A DNA stretch of 64,000 nucleotides, taken from contig QKWP01000026.1 of assembly GCA_003550325.1 (NCBI GenBank), positions 560,990 through 624,989 on the forward strand, read 5' to 3'. The notes beneath the pieces were generated by a model. It was not told the DNA's origin. It did not search any database and saw only the letters and a program-made list of their open reading frames with translations. The position numbers and the translations under genes were made by a program. This stretch comes from Gigaspora rosea (taxonomy: Eukaryota > Glomeromycota > Glomeromycetes > Diversisporales > Gigasporaceae). Of this stretch, positions 34,287 through 45,921 are shown in pieces; positions within the stretch are counted from its first letter, which is position 1; the number at the start of each line of letters is the position of its first letter.

Positions 34287-36257
34287 AACCAATCAAAATG
34301 AACTTCCGTTATGCTTAGACAAGTATTATGTTTGTCACTTGGATTTGTATTTTTTTTTATTTCAATGATCGTCTATTTTATTTATCATATTATCAATTTT
34401 ATTACCTTATTAATAGTCCATTTTATTAATTTTTTTTTATTAAATTTTTTAACTGATTAAATAAATTTTTACGGGGATAAGTCGCTCAAGATCAATGATT
34501 TCTCATAACAGGGGCGGGGACCGTGCATCACTCAACATTGTAGACCATTCTCTGTTCCAGCCCAACTAATTGATTTAGTCGCAAAGTTTATTAATCGAGA
34601 TTATAATATTTATGTACACAATTATTTTTTAATTTATGTTATTCGAAAATTAACATATGACATTTATAAATTTTAGAATAGCATCTTTTATAATCCGTGA
34701 AAATTTATTAAACGCAACGCATACTATGAACTTATTTATAAATATTCTAATACATTAAGCAAAGAAAAATAACAATTATCTATTATTACACTGATCACAT
34801 AAAATACAACTATACGGGTTTGTACACAGTGAATTATTCCCTTAAACAAGAACAAGCTTTAGTATTGAAATTGTACAATAATAATAATTAAATTAACTTT
34901 TTTGAGATATTTTAATTGAAACGCCTTTTTCTCAGCTGAAAAAAAATATATTCATTTCGCTCGTTTCATTGTGTTAATTAAGGGGATCATATCCGGTGAA
35001 CAGTGAAGCTTTCAATGGATCCAATTCGTTATCTGGATGTCATTTCAGGTATCTAAATTAGTAAACAACTTGGTATAAGTTACGATTGGGCTTGAATACG
35101 AACATTCGACGACTTAAACATTCGGGCACGTTTTGAGAAAAAACTTGTATTTTTCGTCTAAAGCCATGTACACGTGACATTTCGTGTAAATCAACCAACC
35201 GGAGTCGCGAAATTTGTTTACGCGGATCAGCCCGAAGAAGTCAAAAAACAAAAAAAACGCAAAAACATAAAAACAGCAGTTTAAGCCTATTTTGGAACAA
35301 ATGTCGGGAGGCAATTTTACCTATATGTTGGTCCTAACCTTAACCACGACCCTAATTGCTAAACAGGCTCTGGAACTAATTTTAGCTAAAATTTCAAAAA
35401 ATCACGTCTTTAGCCACTTTTACGGAAAATTACAGGTTATAGCATCCATGTGATTGGTTAATTTATAAAGATCAAAGCTTGATTATTGATCAAACAAATC
35501 AATTATAAAATTTCTTAAATACACGAAATGAACGAAATGAAATTATTATTAACAAAAGCAAAAATTTTTTTAATGCTAAAGTAATTCTAACACCATTTTT
35601 AATTATAATATCTACTAAAAACATGTTATGTATTTGCTACCCTTGTTCTATTCTATTAAATAGATCGCGTCACTATATGCTATATTTACTACGTATTGAA
35701 GATCTTTCTTCTCTGTTTGATAAATAACACACATATAGTTTGGTAAAATAATTCTTTTAAAAGTTTTAAATTGCTTAACCTGTTTAAATAAATGCATAAA
35801 AGTTTATATTGGTAAATCATACACGGTTTAACAATATAAACCTAATATTTGGCTTAATAATTTGAACAGAGCAGAAGCTTTACAAACTCTGCCAATTACC
35901 AAACGCCTATCTTCATTCTTATGAGAACTCCTTAGGAAACGATTGAAAATGATTAGAAGTGATTTTCTACTGGTGACACTCAAAAGCGAAGAAATATCAT
36001 TTATAAATATGGGTAACTTATTATGTGCAAGGTAAATAATGAGATTGCCGGTTTTTAAACTACAACCATGTACAGTATCAAATTTCAATTGCCCATAGAA
36101 AAAATCTATCGGATTCGAGCTTCTTTTATGCTTATTTTATTGTAGTTCTTTTTATACGGTTCGAATGTTGAATGTGTTTATATCAATATACAGTAGTAAA
36201 TATGCACTGTCACGGGGTAAACGTGATATATCGGATAATCATTAGTGCATATCCTGC
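34287..36257. other. Intergenic, no gene recognised
   Basis: The minus-strand frame at 35828-36088 is open for 86 codons but has no ATG at its start and no recognisable motif. Nothing else supports a gene. Confidence 0.4.
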
Positions 36258-36305
36258 GCCACATGTAGAGATGTGCCGTTTATATGATAATCCAATTTTT
36301 TTCGC

Positions 36306-36342
36306 GTACAGTACGTACAGTACGTACAGTACGTACAGTACA
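36306..36342. repeat. Left subterminal GTACGTACA array of hAT element
   Basis: Tandem CAGTACGTA words follow TTTTTTTCGCGTACAG. A similar array follows AAATTCTCGCGTACAG near the right end in the same orientation. Such subterminal arrays are usual binding sites for hAT transposase BED fingers. Confidence 0.75.
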
Positions 36343-36667
36343 AAATAGTATAGTATATGTATTTTACTAAAAAATATAATATCAAGTTTTTATATTGATT
36401 ACTTAATATATTTGTTTTTTTTTATATATTTAATATTAATTTCTAAATATTTTGTATTTAATTTATAAAATAAATTTATTTATATTTAAAATTTAATAAA
36501 ATATATTGTTATTTAAAAAATTATATACAATTATATATATGTTAAGAGAAAAAAAACCTTAATATTATTAAGGAAAAAATCTTAACAATATATAATTATA
36601 TATATTTATAAAACTAAAATATAAATATATATTTAATGTTTAAATATTTTAATTTAAAAAATTAAAA

Positions 36668-39521
36668 CTAATTATTACTATTCATATTATCATCATTATT
36701 ACTATAAATATCTTCATTTGCATAAAGATCATCATTACTATCTTCATCACTACAAATATTTTCATCACTACAAATATTTTCATCACTACAAATATCTTCA
36801 TCACTATCACTTTGACTTAAATGATCAAATATATCATTTAAATCATTATTTTTATCAAAATTTCTATTTTTTCTTTCTTCTTGTATTAATTTTAACTTAT
36901 AATTACTATAAATATAAACAAGTTTAAAAACTTTATCTGGGCTTAACCGATTTCTTTTTTTATCATGTATATAGCTAAATGCTGACCAGTTACGTTCTGA
37001 AGAAGCTGAAGATGTTGGAATTGTAAGTATTCGTTGTGCTAAATTACAAAGTTCAGGAGCTGATAATTTAAAATTTCCTTTCCACCATGTAATTGAATCA
37101 ACTTTTTTTATTGCTTTCCAAGCGAGTTGATTTTGAAATGGACCAGTTTGTGATTTATATTGAAGTATTTGTGTATAAATAATTTCTGCTTTATCTGAAT
37201 AATATTGTTCTAAAAAATCTGAAATAATTGACATTCCATCTGCTTCAAGATTCCGTCCAACAAATTTTGGATCTAATAGATATGCAACTTCAAGAACAGG
37301 ATGATACATTTTTGTCCATCTTTCAGATAATATATCTAATATTTTATTACAAATATTATCAGAAAGTTGCTGAATACCTAAAATAGCAAATTATTATTAA
37401 TATATTTATATAAAATTTTCATATATAATATTATATAAATTTAAAATTTTATTAGAGAATTAACACTTATTATATAAATAAAGCCCCCTCCAGAGTTAGT
37501 TATTTGGAATTACAAGTTCTAAAATAATTATAATAAAACTTTATATTATTGGTTACTCAATTGTCAAATAATAAATTACTTTAGAACTTGTAATTGTCAA
37601 ATGACTGACTCTGAAGGGGCTATATTTATATAATAAATGTTAGTTCTCTTAATAAAATTTTAATTTATATAAAATTATAATATTAAAAATAATAATTTTT
37701 GTAACAGATTAAAATAAAATTAAATTATTATTGATTACTAGTAGCAGAGCTAATAGTAATTAATTTTTTTTAGTCTAATTTCATTATAATTTGTAACAAT
37801 TTTTAATATTTATATTAAATTAAATTACTTACAATCTAGTCCTATAATTTTATCATACCATTCATAAAATTCTGAAAGTTTTGGAGTATCACTTTCAAAA
37901 AGAAAAATACCTATAGTAAGTTGCTTTAATAAATATAAAAGTGATTTTAGTTCATTCCAAAAATTTTCATTTAATATAATTGCTTTAATTTCATTATCTA
38001 ATTCAATTGAACTATTATTAGAAATTTCAGTAATTGCAAGACTTAAAGCTAGTTGATTTTTGTACAATGAATCTAAACAAATTGCTGATGATCCCCATCG
38101 AGTTTTAACTGGAAGTTTTAATGTTTTAAAATTAGAACCATATTTTAACTTTTGATATCTTTTAAAAATAGCAGCTGGAAGAATATGATTATGAAAATAA
38201 AGAATAATTTTTTTTGAATTTTCAAAAATAGTTTTTGCCCAATCAATTTTCATAATATCTCCAATTAAAAGATTTATTCCATGAGCTAAACATCCAAAAA
38301 AAATAATAAAAGGATATTTTTTTTCTAAAATTTTCCATGCAGCTTTCATTACTGATGCATTATCAGTAATAATAGCTGAAACTTTTGTAATTTCAATTGA
38401 TTCTATTGCTTTCTCAATTTCACTAGCTATATTTATTGCATTTTGTTGAATTTCTTCAGTTGGTTTTGCTGATATAAATACAGGTGTAGGTGTAGTAAAA
38501 AGAATATTAGTCCAATGTTCAGCATTTAAATTAGACCTAAATAAATTTAATTAAATATAATATATTAATAAATATTAATAATAAAATTTTATTAATTATA
38601 AATATTATATCAAAATTTATTATTTTTTATTAAATTTAACTATAATTTCTTAATAATTAATTATCCAAATTATTTAAAATTTTAATATAAATAATAAAAT
38701 TTTTAACTATAATTTAATATTATAACTAGATTAAGTTACTAGTTTTTAAGTTATTATTGAATATAATAGTTAAAAATTTTTTAAAAAAATTAATTATTAT
38801 TTTTATATAATATCTTAGAAACTAGAAATATAATTTAGCTAAAAGTTTAATATATTATAGTTGAATATTAGTTTTATCTATAGTAAAAATTTTAAATAAT
38901 TTAGATAATTAGTTTTTAAAAAATTATACTAAAAATTAATAAAGAATAATAAATTTTATTATTTTTTTGTTTTATTTACCATCCATCTGTAATTATACAA
39001 ATGTAATCAGCATCATCAATATATTGCTCTATCTCAAGTTTTGTTTCTTTATAAACTCTATTAAGAAGATTTGTTGAAAGTTTTTTTCTCTTAGGTAAAT
39101 TAAATGAAGGGCGTAATTTTTTAAAAAATTGAATAATTGGTTTAAGTTCAGAAAAAGATAAAGGTAATCCACATTGAAATATAGCTTTAGCAAGACAATA
39201 TTGAAGATGTGCTTGATCAACTACACTCATATTGTCTAAAAACTGATTAAGATTACTATTTGGTCTATTTGGTAATCTTGTTATTGATTGATTTGTCATA
39301 TATCTAGGACCATTGAATCTAGGACGCTCAAATTCTTCACCAAAATATTCTTTCAATATATCAATACTTGTGTTAGTACATACTTTAAAATGTTCTTCAC
39401 ACCGTAGGACTGTACTAGCACACTCAAAAGAACATCTATTACATTTTGCTCTTTCTTGTTTATATCCTTCTATGAGTCCTAGCTTAGTAAAATGCTCCCA
39501 AATTTTACCAGGTTTTGTCAT
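36668..39521 (-). CDS. hAT-family transposase, BED zinc finger
   Basis: Three minus-strand exons: 39521-38980, 38536-37833 and 37377-36668, joined by introns GTAAAT...TTTAG and GTAAGT...TTTTAG; phases match and the joined frame is 651 residues. Residues 8-48 form a BED finger (W8, C27-x2-C30, H44-x3-C48). Catalytic candidates are D179 in ITDGW, D239 in IITDNAS and E543 in SSASSERNW. The CLAHGINLLIGD and RWGSS motifs lie between. The hAT dimerisation region is about 509-575. After residue 605 the tail is acidic with repeated CSDENI units. It catalyses cut-and-paste transposition in the nucleus. No stop or frameshift is seen, so it may be active. The start is the first ATG (MTKPGKIWEHF). Confidence 0.92.
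37420..37690. repeat. Foldback MITE inside transposase intron 2
   Basis: The core TIR AGCCCCCTCCAGAGTTAGTT (37482) is inverse to GACTGACTCTGAAGGGGCT (37621). Pairing extends outward over TTATTATATAAATA and AAAATTTTATTAGAGAA, giving arms of about 130 bases. It lies wholly within the intron, so coding is unaffected. Confidence 0.7.
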
Positions 39522-39966
39522 TATAAAAATAAAGAATTATAATGATAAATCGTAAAAAAATTTAACACATCAATAAATATATCAATTTATGCATGCATAT
39601 GCCGATACATATATTTATTATAATAATACATTTACGCCCTAACATTTTTTTGTTGCTGTTTGCAAAATGATGCACTTTTGATCAATTTTGTAGATTGCTG
39701 CATACTCATATAATCACCCAATTGTTTTCTGATTGCATAATTGTAAAGCGCATTTTTTAGCCAAAAATTCAATATAAATATATTATCTACATAAAATTTG
39801 TTAGCCATATCTATGCTCACTAAAAAATAAATTGCATAATCACAGTATAATCATGCAACCAAACAACAATCAGATGATTGTCCAAGTAATGGTATAGGTG
39901 TGCAGCAGTCTACAAATTTGATCAAAGTACATCGTTTTGCAAACAGCAATAAATAGAAATAGATTA

Positions 39967-40133
39967 TGTTGTATCTAAAGTAGTGATCTATCTAAAGTAG
40001 CTACTTTAGATAAATAAAGTAACATCCGACTCAAGCAGATCTTCATACATGCATTAATTTATAATTCTGGTCATATGCTGTTTTTGATATCTGAAGTAGC
40101 TACTTTAAATAGGTGGCTACTTTAGATACAACA
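39967..40133. mobile_element. Small MITE upstream of the hAT transposase
   Basis: TGTTGTATCTAAAGTAG at the left is inverse to CTACTTTAGATACAACA at the right, with an inner second pair (AAGTAGCTACTTTAGAT / GAAGTAGCTACTTTAAAT). It lies between the transposase start and the right subterminal array. Confidence 0.75.
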
Positions 40134-40225
40134 GAGTATATTATCATTTCGGCAATTCTTAATTTTGATTGGCTGATCTGTATATAAAACTAATTACATA
40201 TAAAATGATCGGCAAAAATTCTCGC

Positions 40226-40270
40226 GTACAGTACGTACAGTACGTACGTATAGTACGTACAGTACTGTAC
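40226..40270. repeat. Right subterminal GTACGTACA array of hAT element
   Basis: CGTACAGTACGTACAGTACG repeats next to the right TIR, mirroring 36306-36342. Confidence 0.75.
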
Positions 40271-40292
40271 GCGGCACATCTCTAGCCACATG

Positions 40293-42090
40293 CATATGAC
40301 GATCAATCATACAACAACGTTTTTTTTTTATTGTGAAAAAAAAGAAAAAATTAAAATTTACTTTTTTATATAATATCATTATATTTTGGTTTTCATGTTC
40401 AATAGCTTGATATGTAAGCAAATTGTTTATAAAAAACTTTGAATTGGACTCACTTGTGTTTCTAAATTATTTCTTGCTGATTAATTAAATAAAGCTTTTC
40501 AGCTATATTGATTTATTAAAAAGGTCGGAAATAATTACCAATCGCGTGATCTCGACATTTTTCTGCTACTACTTGACGTAAAAAATTTACATTATGTAGT
40601 ACCTCCAAATTTAAGATATATATTGCAATACATCGAATTAGAACTTACGTCAGATCAAAATAATTATAATGCCGCTGAAACCTACTCTTACATAACATAA
40701 TTTTTCGCCATAATCATAATGAACCTCAACATTGAAAGTATGATTTTATTTGACGTAAGTATAAAAATTATTTATTGTCGTGGATGATGTTGATGTAAAA
40801 AATTTGGGTATCTCAATTTGAAAATATAAGTCCCACCAAAATCCGTCTAATAACTCTAACCCTAAATCGTAACTCAACCATAAAAAAGACACTGACAAAG
40901 AAGATCCTAAAAATTTTTAAACATCGTAAATAAAATATATCCAAATTTCACCATCATCCGATTTCATGATCATCCATGACATTTATTAAAAGAAGAGTCT
41001 ATTTTAACATATAATGAAGTCATTAATATTCTACATTTGTAATTAAAGATAACTAAATTTCCTATAAACGAAACTTCTTAAGAATTGTTGAACTTAGAAA
41101 ATATATTGGTCTTGATTAGGCAAAGTAATAAAAAAAAACATTTTGGTTTAAAAGAAAATATTAGTTTTCGCATCAAATATGCAATATCAATATCATAGCT
41201 ATCAATAAATAATTTATCGATAATATTCTTATTTCAATAGCTTATTATAACTTGCAATCAGTTCGTTTTATCAATTCACAAAACTAAGATACAACACTAA
41301 ACCTTGATTATGAATTGGAACAAACTTTTGTGTCATTAAGTCATTGCATAAAAAATAATATAGTCATTAAAATGCTAATTGATGTGTCTTTTACAGGTCC
41401 ACTTTTGATTTCGGCTCTTCTTAGTAAAAAAAAACAAAAAAAAATAAAATAAAATAAAAAAGGATCTTTTGCAACACCATTAATAATGTATGATTGATTA
41501 TGATAATTAATTTAGAATAAGCGTACTCATTCTGCAAGAGATCCCTAAGAAAATTGGTATTAATATATGGTGATTTTGCCAGAAAGCATAATTTCGATCT
41601 GAATTAAGTAAAAGGTTTCGGATTCCTAAAGATTCCGAAGAGAAAATAAAAGTTGAGCAAGATGGTCGAAAATTTGAGTGAAAGTACAATAATTTCTAAT
41701 GTAAAAAATTCTTAAAGATTTATTTATATATTTTTCTTTTTTTTGACCTTTCCCCCCTTCGGAGAAAGAAATTTATTATAAACAACTGAATTGAATTGAT
41801 CTAATCTTATTTTCCGATACTGTTAATTTGAATTTTGAGTAGAATATAATGCTCGATATTATAAATATAAGACTTGCTTTAAATTTTAAAAAGATTTTTT
41901 GTTTTTAATGTTAACTTTTTCAATCCTGATACAGTACAAACCTGGTCACATGCATATCAGGGTTGCAAGGCTCAGCAATACGCATTAAAATATATATATA
42001 TGGTATTTAGTAATACAATTTTCTTTTAATTTATTCTTTTATTTGAATACCGTAGTATTTATTAACAAGTTACTGTTAGATAATATATCT
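40293..42090. other. Intergenic, no gene seen
   Basis: AT-rich; a loosely inverted pair at 40640-40760 (ACTTACGTCAGATCAAAATAA / TTTATTTGACGTAAGT) may be an old MITE. No coding signal. Confidence 0.4.
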
Positions 42091-42095
42091 ATATG

Positions 42096-43940
42096 TTATT
42101 CACCACGGTAGCTTAGTGTGATTGCATTGCTTGGTTTAATGTCTAATGAACTGTTTATATCGGAAATTGCATGTCTGTATACACCTAGCATATAATAAGA
42201 TATTCCTTTTTGTTTTAATGTGAAAGTATCGTTTGGTTCAATATCCAGTGAATCATCTAAATCTGAAATTGATTGAATATAATTATTCATCATACGATAA
42301 ATTACTCCACGATTCCTAAATGAAAACGCATTTTTAGGTTCAATATCTATTGATTTATTTAAGTCTATCAATGCTTCTTCGTATCTGTTCAACATTCTAT
42401 AAATTGCCCCACGATTACTTAATACAAATGCACTATTCGGTTCAATTTTTAATGATTCATTTAAATCTGAGAGTGCATCGTCATATTTGTCCATTAATCT
42501 GTAAATTTCTCCACGCTTACTTAATGCAAGTGCATTATTTTGTTTAAGTTTTATTAACCTATCTAAATCTGCAAGTGCGTCTTTATATCTGTACATCATT
42601 CGATAAGTTGCTCCACGATTAATTAATGAAAACGCATTATTTGGCTCAATTTTCAATGATTTGTCTAAATCCAAAAGCGCTTCTTCGTACTTATTCATTG
42701 TTAGATAAGTTGCTCCACGATTGCTTAGTGCAAATAAATTATTTGGATTAATTTTTAATGATTCATTTAAATCTAAAAGTGCATCTTCGTATCTGTTTAT
42801 TACTCGATAAGTTGCTCCGCGGCTATTCAATGAAAATGAATTACATAATTTTAGTTGTAATGATTTGTTTAAATCTAAAAGTGCTTCTTTATATTTACAT
42901 TTTAATCGATGGATTTCACCACGGTTATTTAATGCAAATATATTATATGGTTTAATTTTTAATAAATTATTTAAATCTAAATAAGCTTCATCATGCCTAT
43001 TTATCATTAGATAGATCTCTATGCGATGACTTAACGTGAATGTATCATTCGGTTCAATTGTTAATGATAAGTTTAAATCTGAAAGCGCTTCTTCATATTG
43101 GTTTATCATTTTGTAAGTTATTCCACGATTACTTAAAGCAATTGCATTATTTGGGTCAATTTTTAATGATTTATTTAAATCCGAAAACGCATTTTCATAT
43201 TTTTTCATCATTCTATAAGTTGACCCACGATTGCTTAGAGTATATGCATTATTTGGTTCAATTTTTAACGCTTTATTTATATCTGAAAGCGATTGTTGAT
43301 ATTCATGCATTGATCGGTAAATTACTCCACAATTATTCAATGCAAATACATTATTTGGATTAAGCTTTAATAGTTCATTAAAGTCTGAAAGTGCCTTTTC
43401 AAAATTGTTTATCTTTTGATGAACTATTCCACGAATATTTAATGCAAAGGGATAATTTGATTTGATTTTTAATGATTTGTCTAAATCAACAAGCGCATTT
43501 TTGTAGTTTTTAATCATATAATAAGTAGCTCCACGGTTGCTCAATGCAAATACATTATTTGGTTCAATTTTTAACGACTTATTTAAATCTGAAAAAGCTT
43601 CTTTAAATTTGTTTTGAATTCTATAAATTGCTCCACGATTACTTAATGCAAGCGGATTAGATGGGTTAATATCCAGAGATTTATTTAAATCTAAGAGTGT
43701 TAAATCTAAGAGTGCTTCATCATTTCTGTTCATAATTCTATAAATGACTCCACGATTACTTAATGCAAGCTCATTATATGGGTTAATATTCAGAGATTTA
43801 TTTAAATTTAAGAGTGCCCCATCATGTCTGTTCATACTTCTATAAATGGCTCCACGTTTACATAATGCAAATGCGTTGTCTGAATCAACTTTTAATAATT
43901 TATTTATATCTAAAAGTTCCTTTTTATACTTTTTCATCAT
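42096..43940 (-). CDS. Tetratricopeptide (TPR) repeat protein
   Basis: A single open frame of 614 residues from the first ATG (43940, MMKKYKKELLDINKLL). The frame is open further upstream but has only TTG, so either this ATG is used or an upstream exon exists. It holds 17 complete 34-residue TPRs plus the start of an eighteenth (ending LSYRGE). The pattern is LxNRGAIYRxMxRYEEAlxDLNKSLKIxPNNa. TPRs stack into a scaffold that binds peptides of partner proteins; no other domain is seen. Repeat 2 has a 4-residue insertion from a 12-bp duplication near 43690. Repeats are similar at DNA level (102-bp unit), implying recent expansion. No signal peptide or membrane segment. Similar long TPR proteins are numerous in mycorrhizal fungi; partner unknown. 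Confidence 0.88.
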   Translation of the reverse strand: MMKKYKKELLDINKLLKVDSDNAFALCKRGAIYRSMNRHDGALLNLNKSLNINPYNELALSNRGVIYRIMNRNDEALLDLTLLDLNKSLDINPSNPLALSNRGAIYRIQNKFKEAFSDLNKSLKIEPNNVFALSNRGATYYMIKNYKNALVDLDKSLKIKSNYPFALNIRGIVHQKINNFEKALSDFNELLKLNPNNVFALNNCGVIYRSMHEYQQSLSDINKALKIEPNNAYTLSNRGSTYRMMKKYENAFSDLNKSLKIDPNNAIALSNRGITYKMINQYEEALSDLNLSLTIEPNDTFTLSHRIEIYLMINRHDEAYLDLNNLLKIKPYNIFALNNRGEIHRLKCKYKEALLDLNKSLQLKLCNSFSLNSRGATYRVINRYEDALLDLNESLKINPNNLFALSNRGATYLTMNKYEEALLDLDKSLKIEPNNAFSLINRGATYRMMYRYKDALADLDRLIKLKQNNALALSKRGEIYRLMDKYDDALSDLNESLKIEPNSAFVLSNRGAIYRMLNRYEEALIDLNKSIDIEPKNAFSFRNRGVIYRMMNNYIQSISDLDDSLDIEPNDTFTLKQKGISYYMLGVYRHAISDINSSLDIKPSNAITLSYRGE

Positions 43941-44059
43941 GCAAATATCATTTAGTTCAATTTCTGATGACTTGTTTGAACTTAAAAAAGATATGTATTT
44001 GTATATGTAACAGTCATCTGAGTTAGAAATAAGTTTAGAAAAAATTAATTTAGTCAATT

Positions 44060-44236
44060 GACTTTTTATAGTTAATCTGATAAAGCGAATGCATAATCTT
44101 GTAGTAGTACACTGATGTAAAATAAAGGTTCAGAACAAATTACAATAAATTTTCGATAAAGTGATTCTTTGAGCCATCCGCTATATCGAATGTCGTTATA
44201 AATTTTAAGGTAAATGTTTAAGAGAGCAATATTCTT
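44060..44236. mobile_element. Pogo-like element fragment
   Basis: Motifs CGATATAGCGGATGGCTC and CTTTATCGAAAA (minus strand) and GATAAAGCGAA resemble ends of pogo/Tigger-like elements. It lies exactly where the UBP2-like relic loses its reading frame, suggesting that an insertion cut that gene. Confidence 0.35.
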
Positions 44237-45565
44237 ACCTGCACCTTCTTGTGTTTGCTCCAAGATCAAGTTTCGAAGGGACTTACTATTCTTTCTTTTG
44301 ATACCTCATATATTGCTTGCAAATACTCAGGAATTTTTTCCGGGGATTCTTCAATGGCTTTTGTATAAGCCCATTCTAGAATTTCATCATTCAAGCCTGA
44401 TGTCGCGCAGCTACCGCTGCTAGGAGACGGTGAACGAATTTCATAAGTAGGATCGAAAGGACCGAATGATGGTGAATGGATACGGTAAAATCGGTCATCT
44501 TGAAGAATATCGATCGAATATAAGTAGCATTAAATTAATTATAAATAATACGAGCAATAATTCTATTTAATTAATTTAACTATATACATTTCGTTCCAAG
44601 AATATTATCCAACTTTTTGTAAGGTTTTTCATAAAATTTATCAGAATTCCTAGAAGCTCTATAGTAGAAATTTGACAATAGAAAATTGTGAAATATAATT
44701 TTATAAATTACATCATGATATAAGCTGTAAGAGCATAAGAGCAAAATAAGATTAAAATCATACTATCACTTATATCCATCACTTTCATATCTATTTCTTC
44801 TGAAACGTGTTGGAATTTTGCAATATAATCATTCGTAAATGGTGGTGGCTCAAAAAATTTTTGATCATCCACTAGCTTATACCCTAGCTTATCAAAAAAG
44901 GCCTTGCTAGAGGAAAAACCATTAGAAATCTCAAATATTTAAGTAAAATTTATAACAGTAACCGGATAAAAAAATATATACTAACCTCGCATCATCAAAG
45001 CCAATCTTTGAAGTAAAAACCCTTGAATTTATATTTATTGTAAGTTTCGCATCAGAATTAGAATTAATGAAAGGTCGACTATCTTTGATAAAGTATCGAG
45101 AGTGTCAAAGAGATTTATTATAGGCTCATTGTCGACACCATTAGTTTTTCTTGCAAGAGAATAGGTAGGAATGAGCCTTCTTTTTTACAAGTCATCAAAG
45201 ATTTGAATATCAATGAAAGGCTCATGAATCACGACATTCACAGTAAAATTACAATAACAGCATTGGGATGCTATATTTGTCTTTGTTGAAATTGTGGTAT
45301 GGAGATGATGTAAGTAGTTTTCTTGATTAGCAACACATATGCCATGTTCAACATTTATTTGGCTAATAGTCTCTTTCATTGGTAGTGATGTGATCAATGT
45401 AAATCGTTTGCGACACTTCTTACATATTAAAACAGTCTCGGACCCGTCAACAAAATACTTGGATAAAAAAAATTCGGGAATATGTTTTTTGTCTTCATTG
45501 CAATAATTCACCAACGCGGTAAGCCAAGAGTGCGGAGTCTTTGCGCACCCTGCAAACCCAATCAT
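44237..45565 (-). pseudogene. UBP2-like deubiquitinase relic (N-terminal part only)
   Basis: Minus-strand pieces join into the non-catalytic N-terminal half of a UBP2-type ubiquitin hydrolase. Exon a (45565-44987) has KTPHSWLTAL, LICKKCRKRF and CCYCNF, then an in-frame TAA at 45185 followed in the same frame by RLIPTYSLAR and LFDTLDTL, then a one-base shift (near 45085) to SRPFINSNSD. Exon b starts 44906 (KAFFDKLGYKLVDDQ, EPPPF). Exon d (44649-44588) has NSDKFYEKPYKKLDNILGT and exon e (to 44237) LNDEILEWAYTKAIEESP, RPT-like repeats of this family. Another single-base loss near 44289 interrupts KERNSK. The Cys/His catalytic domain should follow but is absent, replaced by unrelated sequence and the TPR gene. 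Family identity is by recognition only. Confidence 0.6.
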
Positions 45566-45921
45566 GCTAGTGGGACTCGAACGAGTAAGTTGGGCGGGGA
45601 TGGAGTCTGGATAGAATAATCAGTACTTACGTTAATAATTAAATTTAGAAAGACCTTACTATAAATATATCCTATCTTTATTCTCGGAAAAACTTTCCTA
45701 CTGAAAAATTAGGCAGTAGATAGAAATGATCAGCGATAATTGTAAAGTATAAGGCGTCAGTACATAATACTTAAGAGTATGACATAAGATCCTAATATGT
45801 AGTGATTTAAGCCACATGGGCGACTAAATCATCGGCTAAGCGCCGCTAACTATTGATTTGCATTCGGGATATTTCGGGATATTTGGTCCGTATTTTATGT
45901 TCATTTATTTTCCTTTTCGGA

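Larger units (their letters stand above)
36266..40284 (-). mobile_element. Apparently complete autonomous hAT transposon (4019 bp)
   Basis: Perfect 13-bp terminal inverted repeats TAGAGATGTGCCG / CGGCACATCTCTA are flanked by the perfect 8-bp target duplication GCCACATG (36258-36265 and 40285-40292). It encodes a three-exon transposase with all expected domains on the minus strand. Subterminal GTACGTACA arrays lie near both ends. Two small foldback insertions are present, in intron 2 and upstream of the transposase. Perfect TIRs and duplication with an open reading frame suggest recent insertion. Confidence 0.92.

Noticed and set aside
33981-34301. 106-codon frame rich in FTNFTN and HQF
   Set aside because: Translation of the CACCAATTT microsatellite.
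35828-36088. 86-codon minus-strand frame
   Set aside because: No ATG at the start, no motif and no splice context; not supported as a gene.
36718-36927. 69-codon frame rich in His and Tyr
   Set aside because: Antisense of the acidic tail of the hAT transposase.
42104-42140. GGTAGCTTAGTGTG resembling a tRNA A box
   Set aside because: It lies in the 3' end of the TPR reading frame and has no B box at suitable spacing.
42100-44026. Several plus-strand open frames of 60-110 codons opposite the TPR gene
   Set aside because: They recur with the 102-bp TPR unit and are its antisense shadow.
44057-44072. TTG start that would extend the TPR protein by 39 residues
   Set aside because: TTG is not a normal start in fungi; the first ATG is at 43940.
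45570-45605. tRNA-like CGTTCGAGTCCCAC on the minus strand
   Set aside because: The flanking five-base stems do not pair, there is no A box upstream and no acceptor stem; chance match to a B box.
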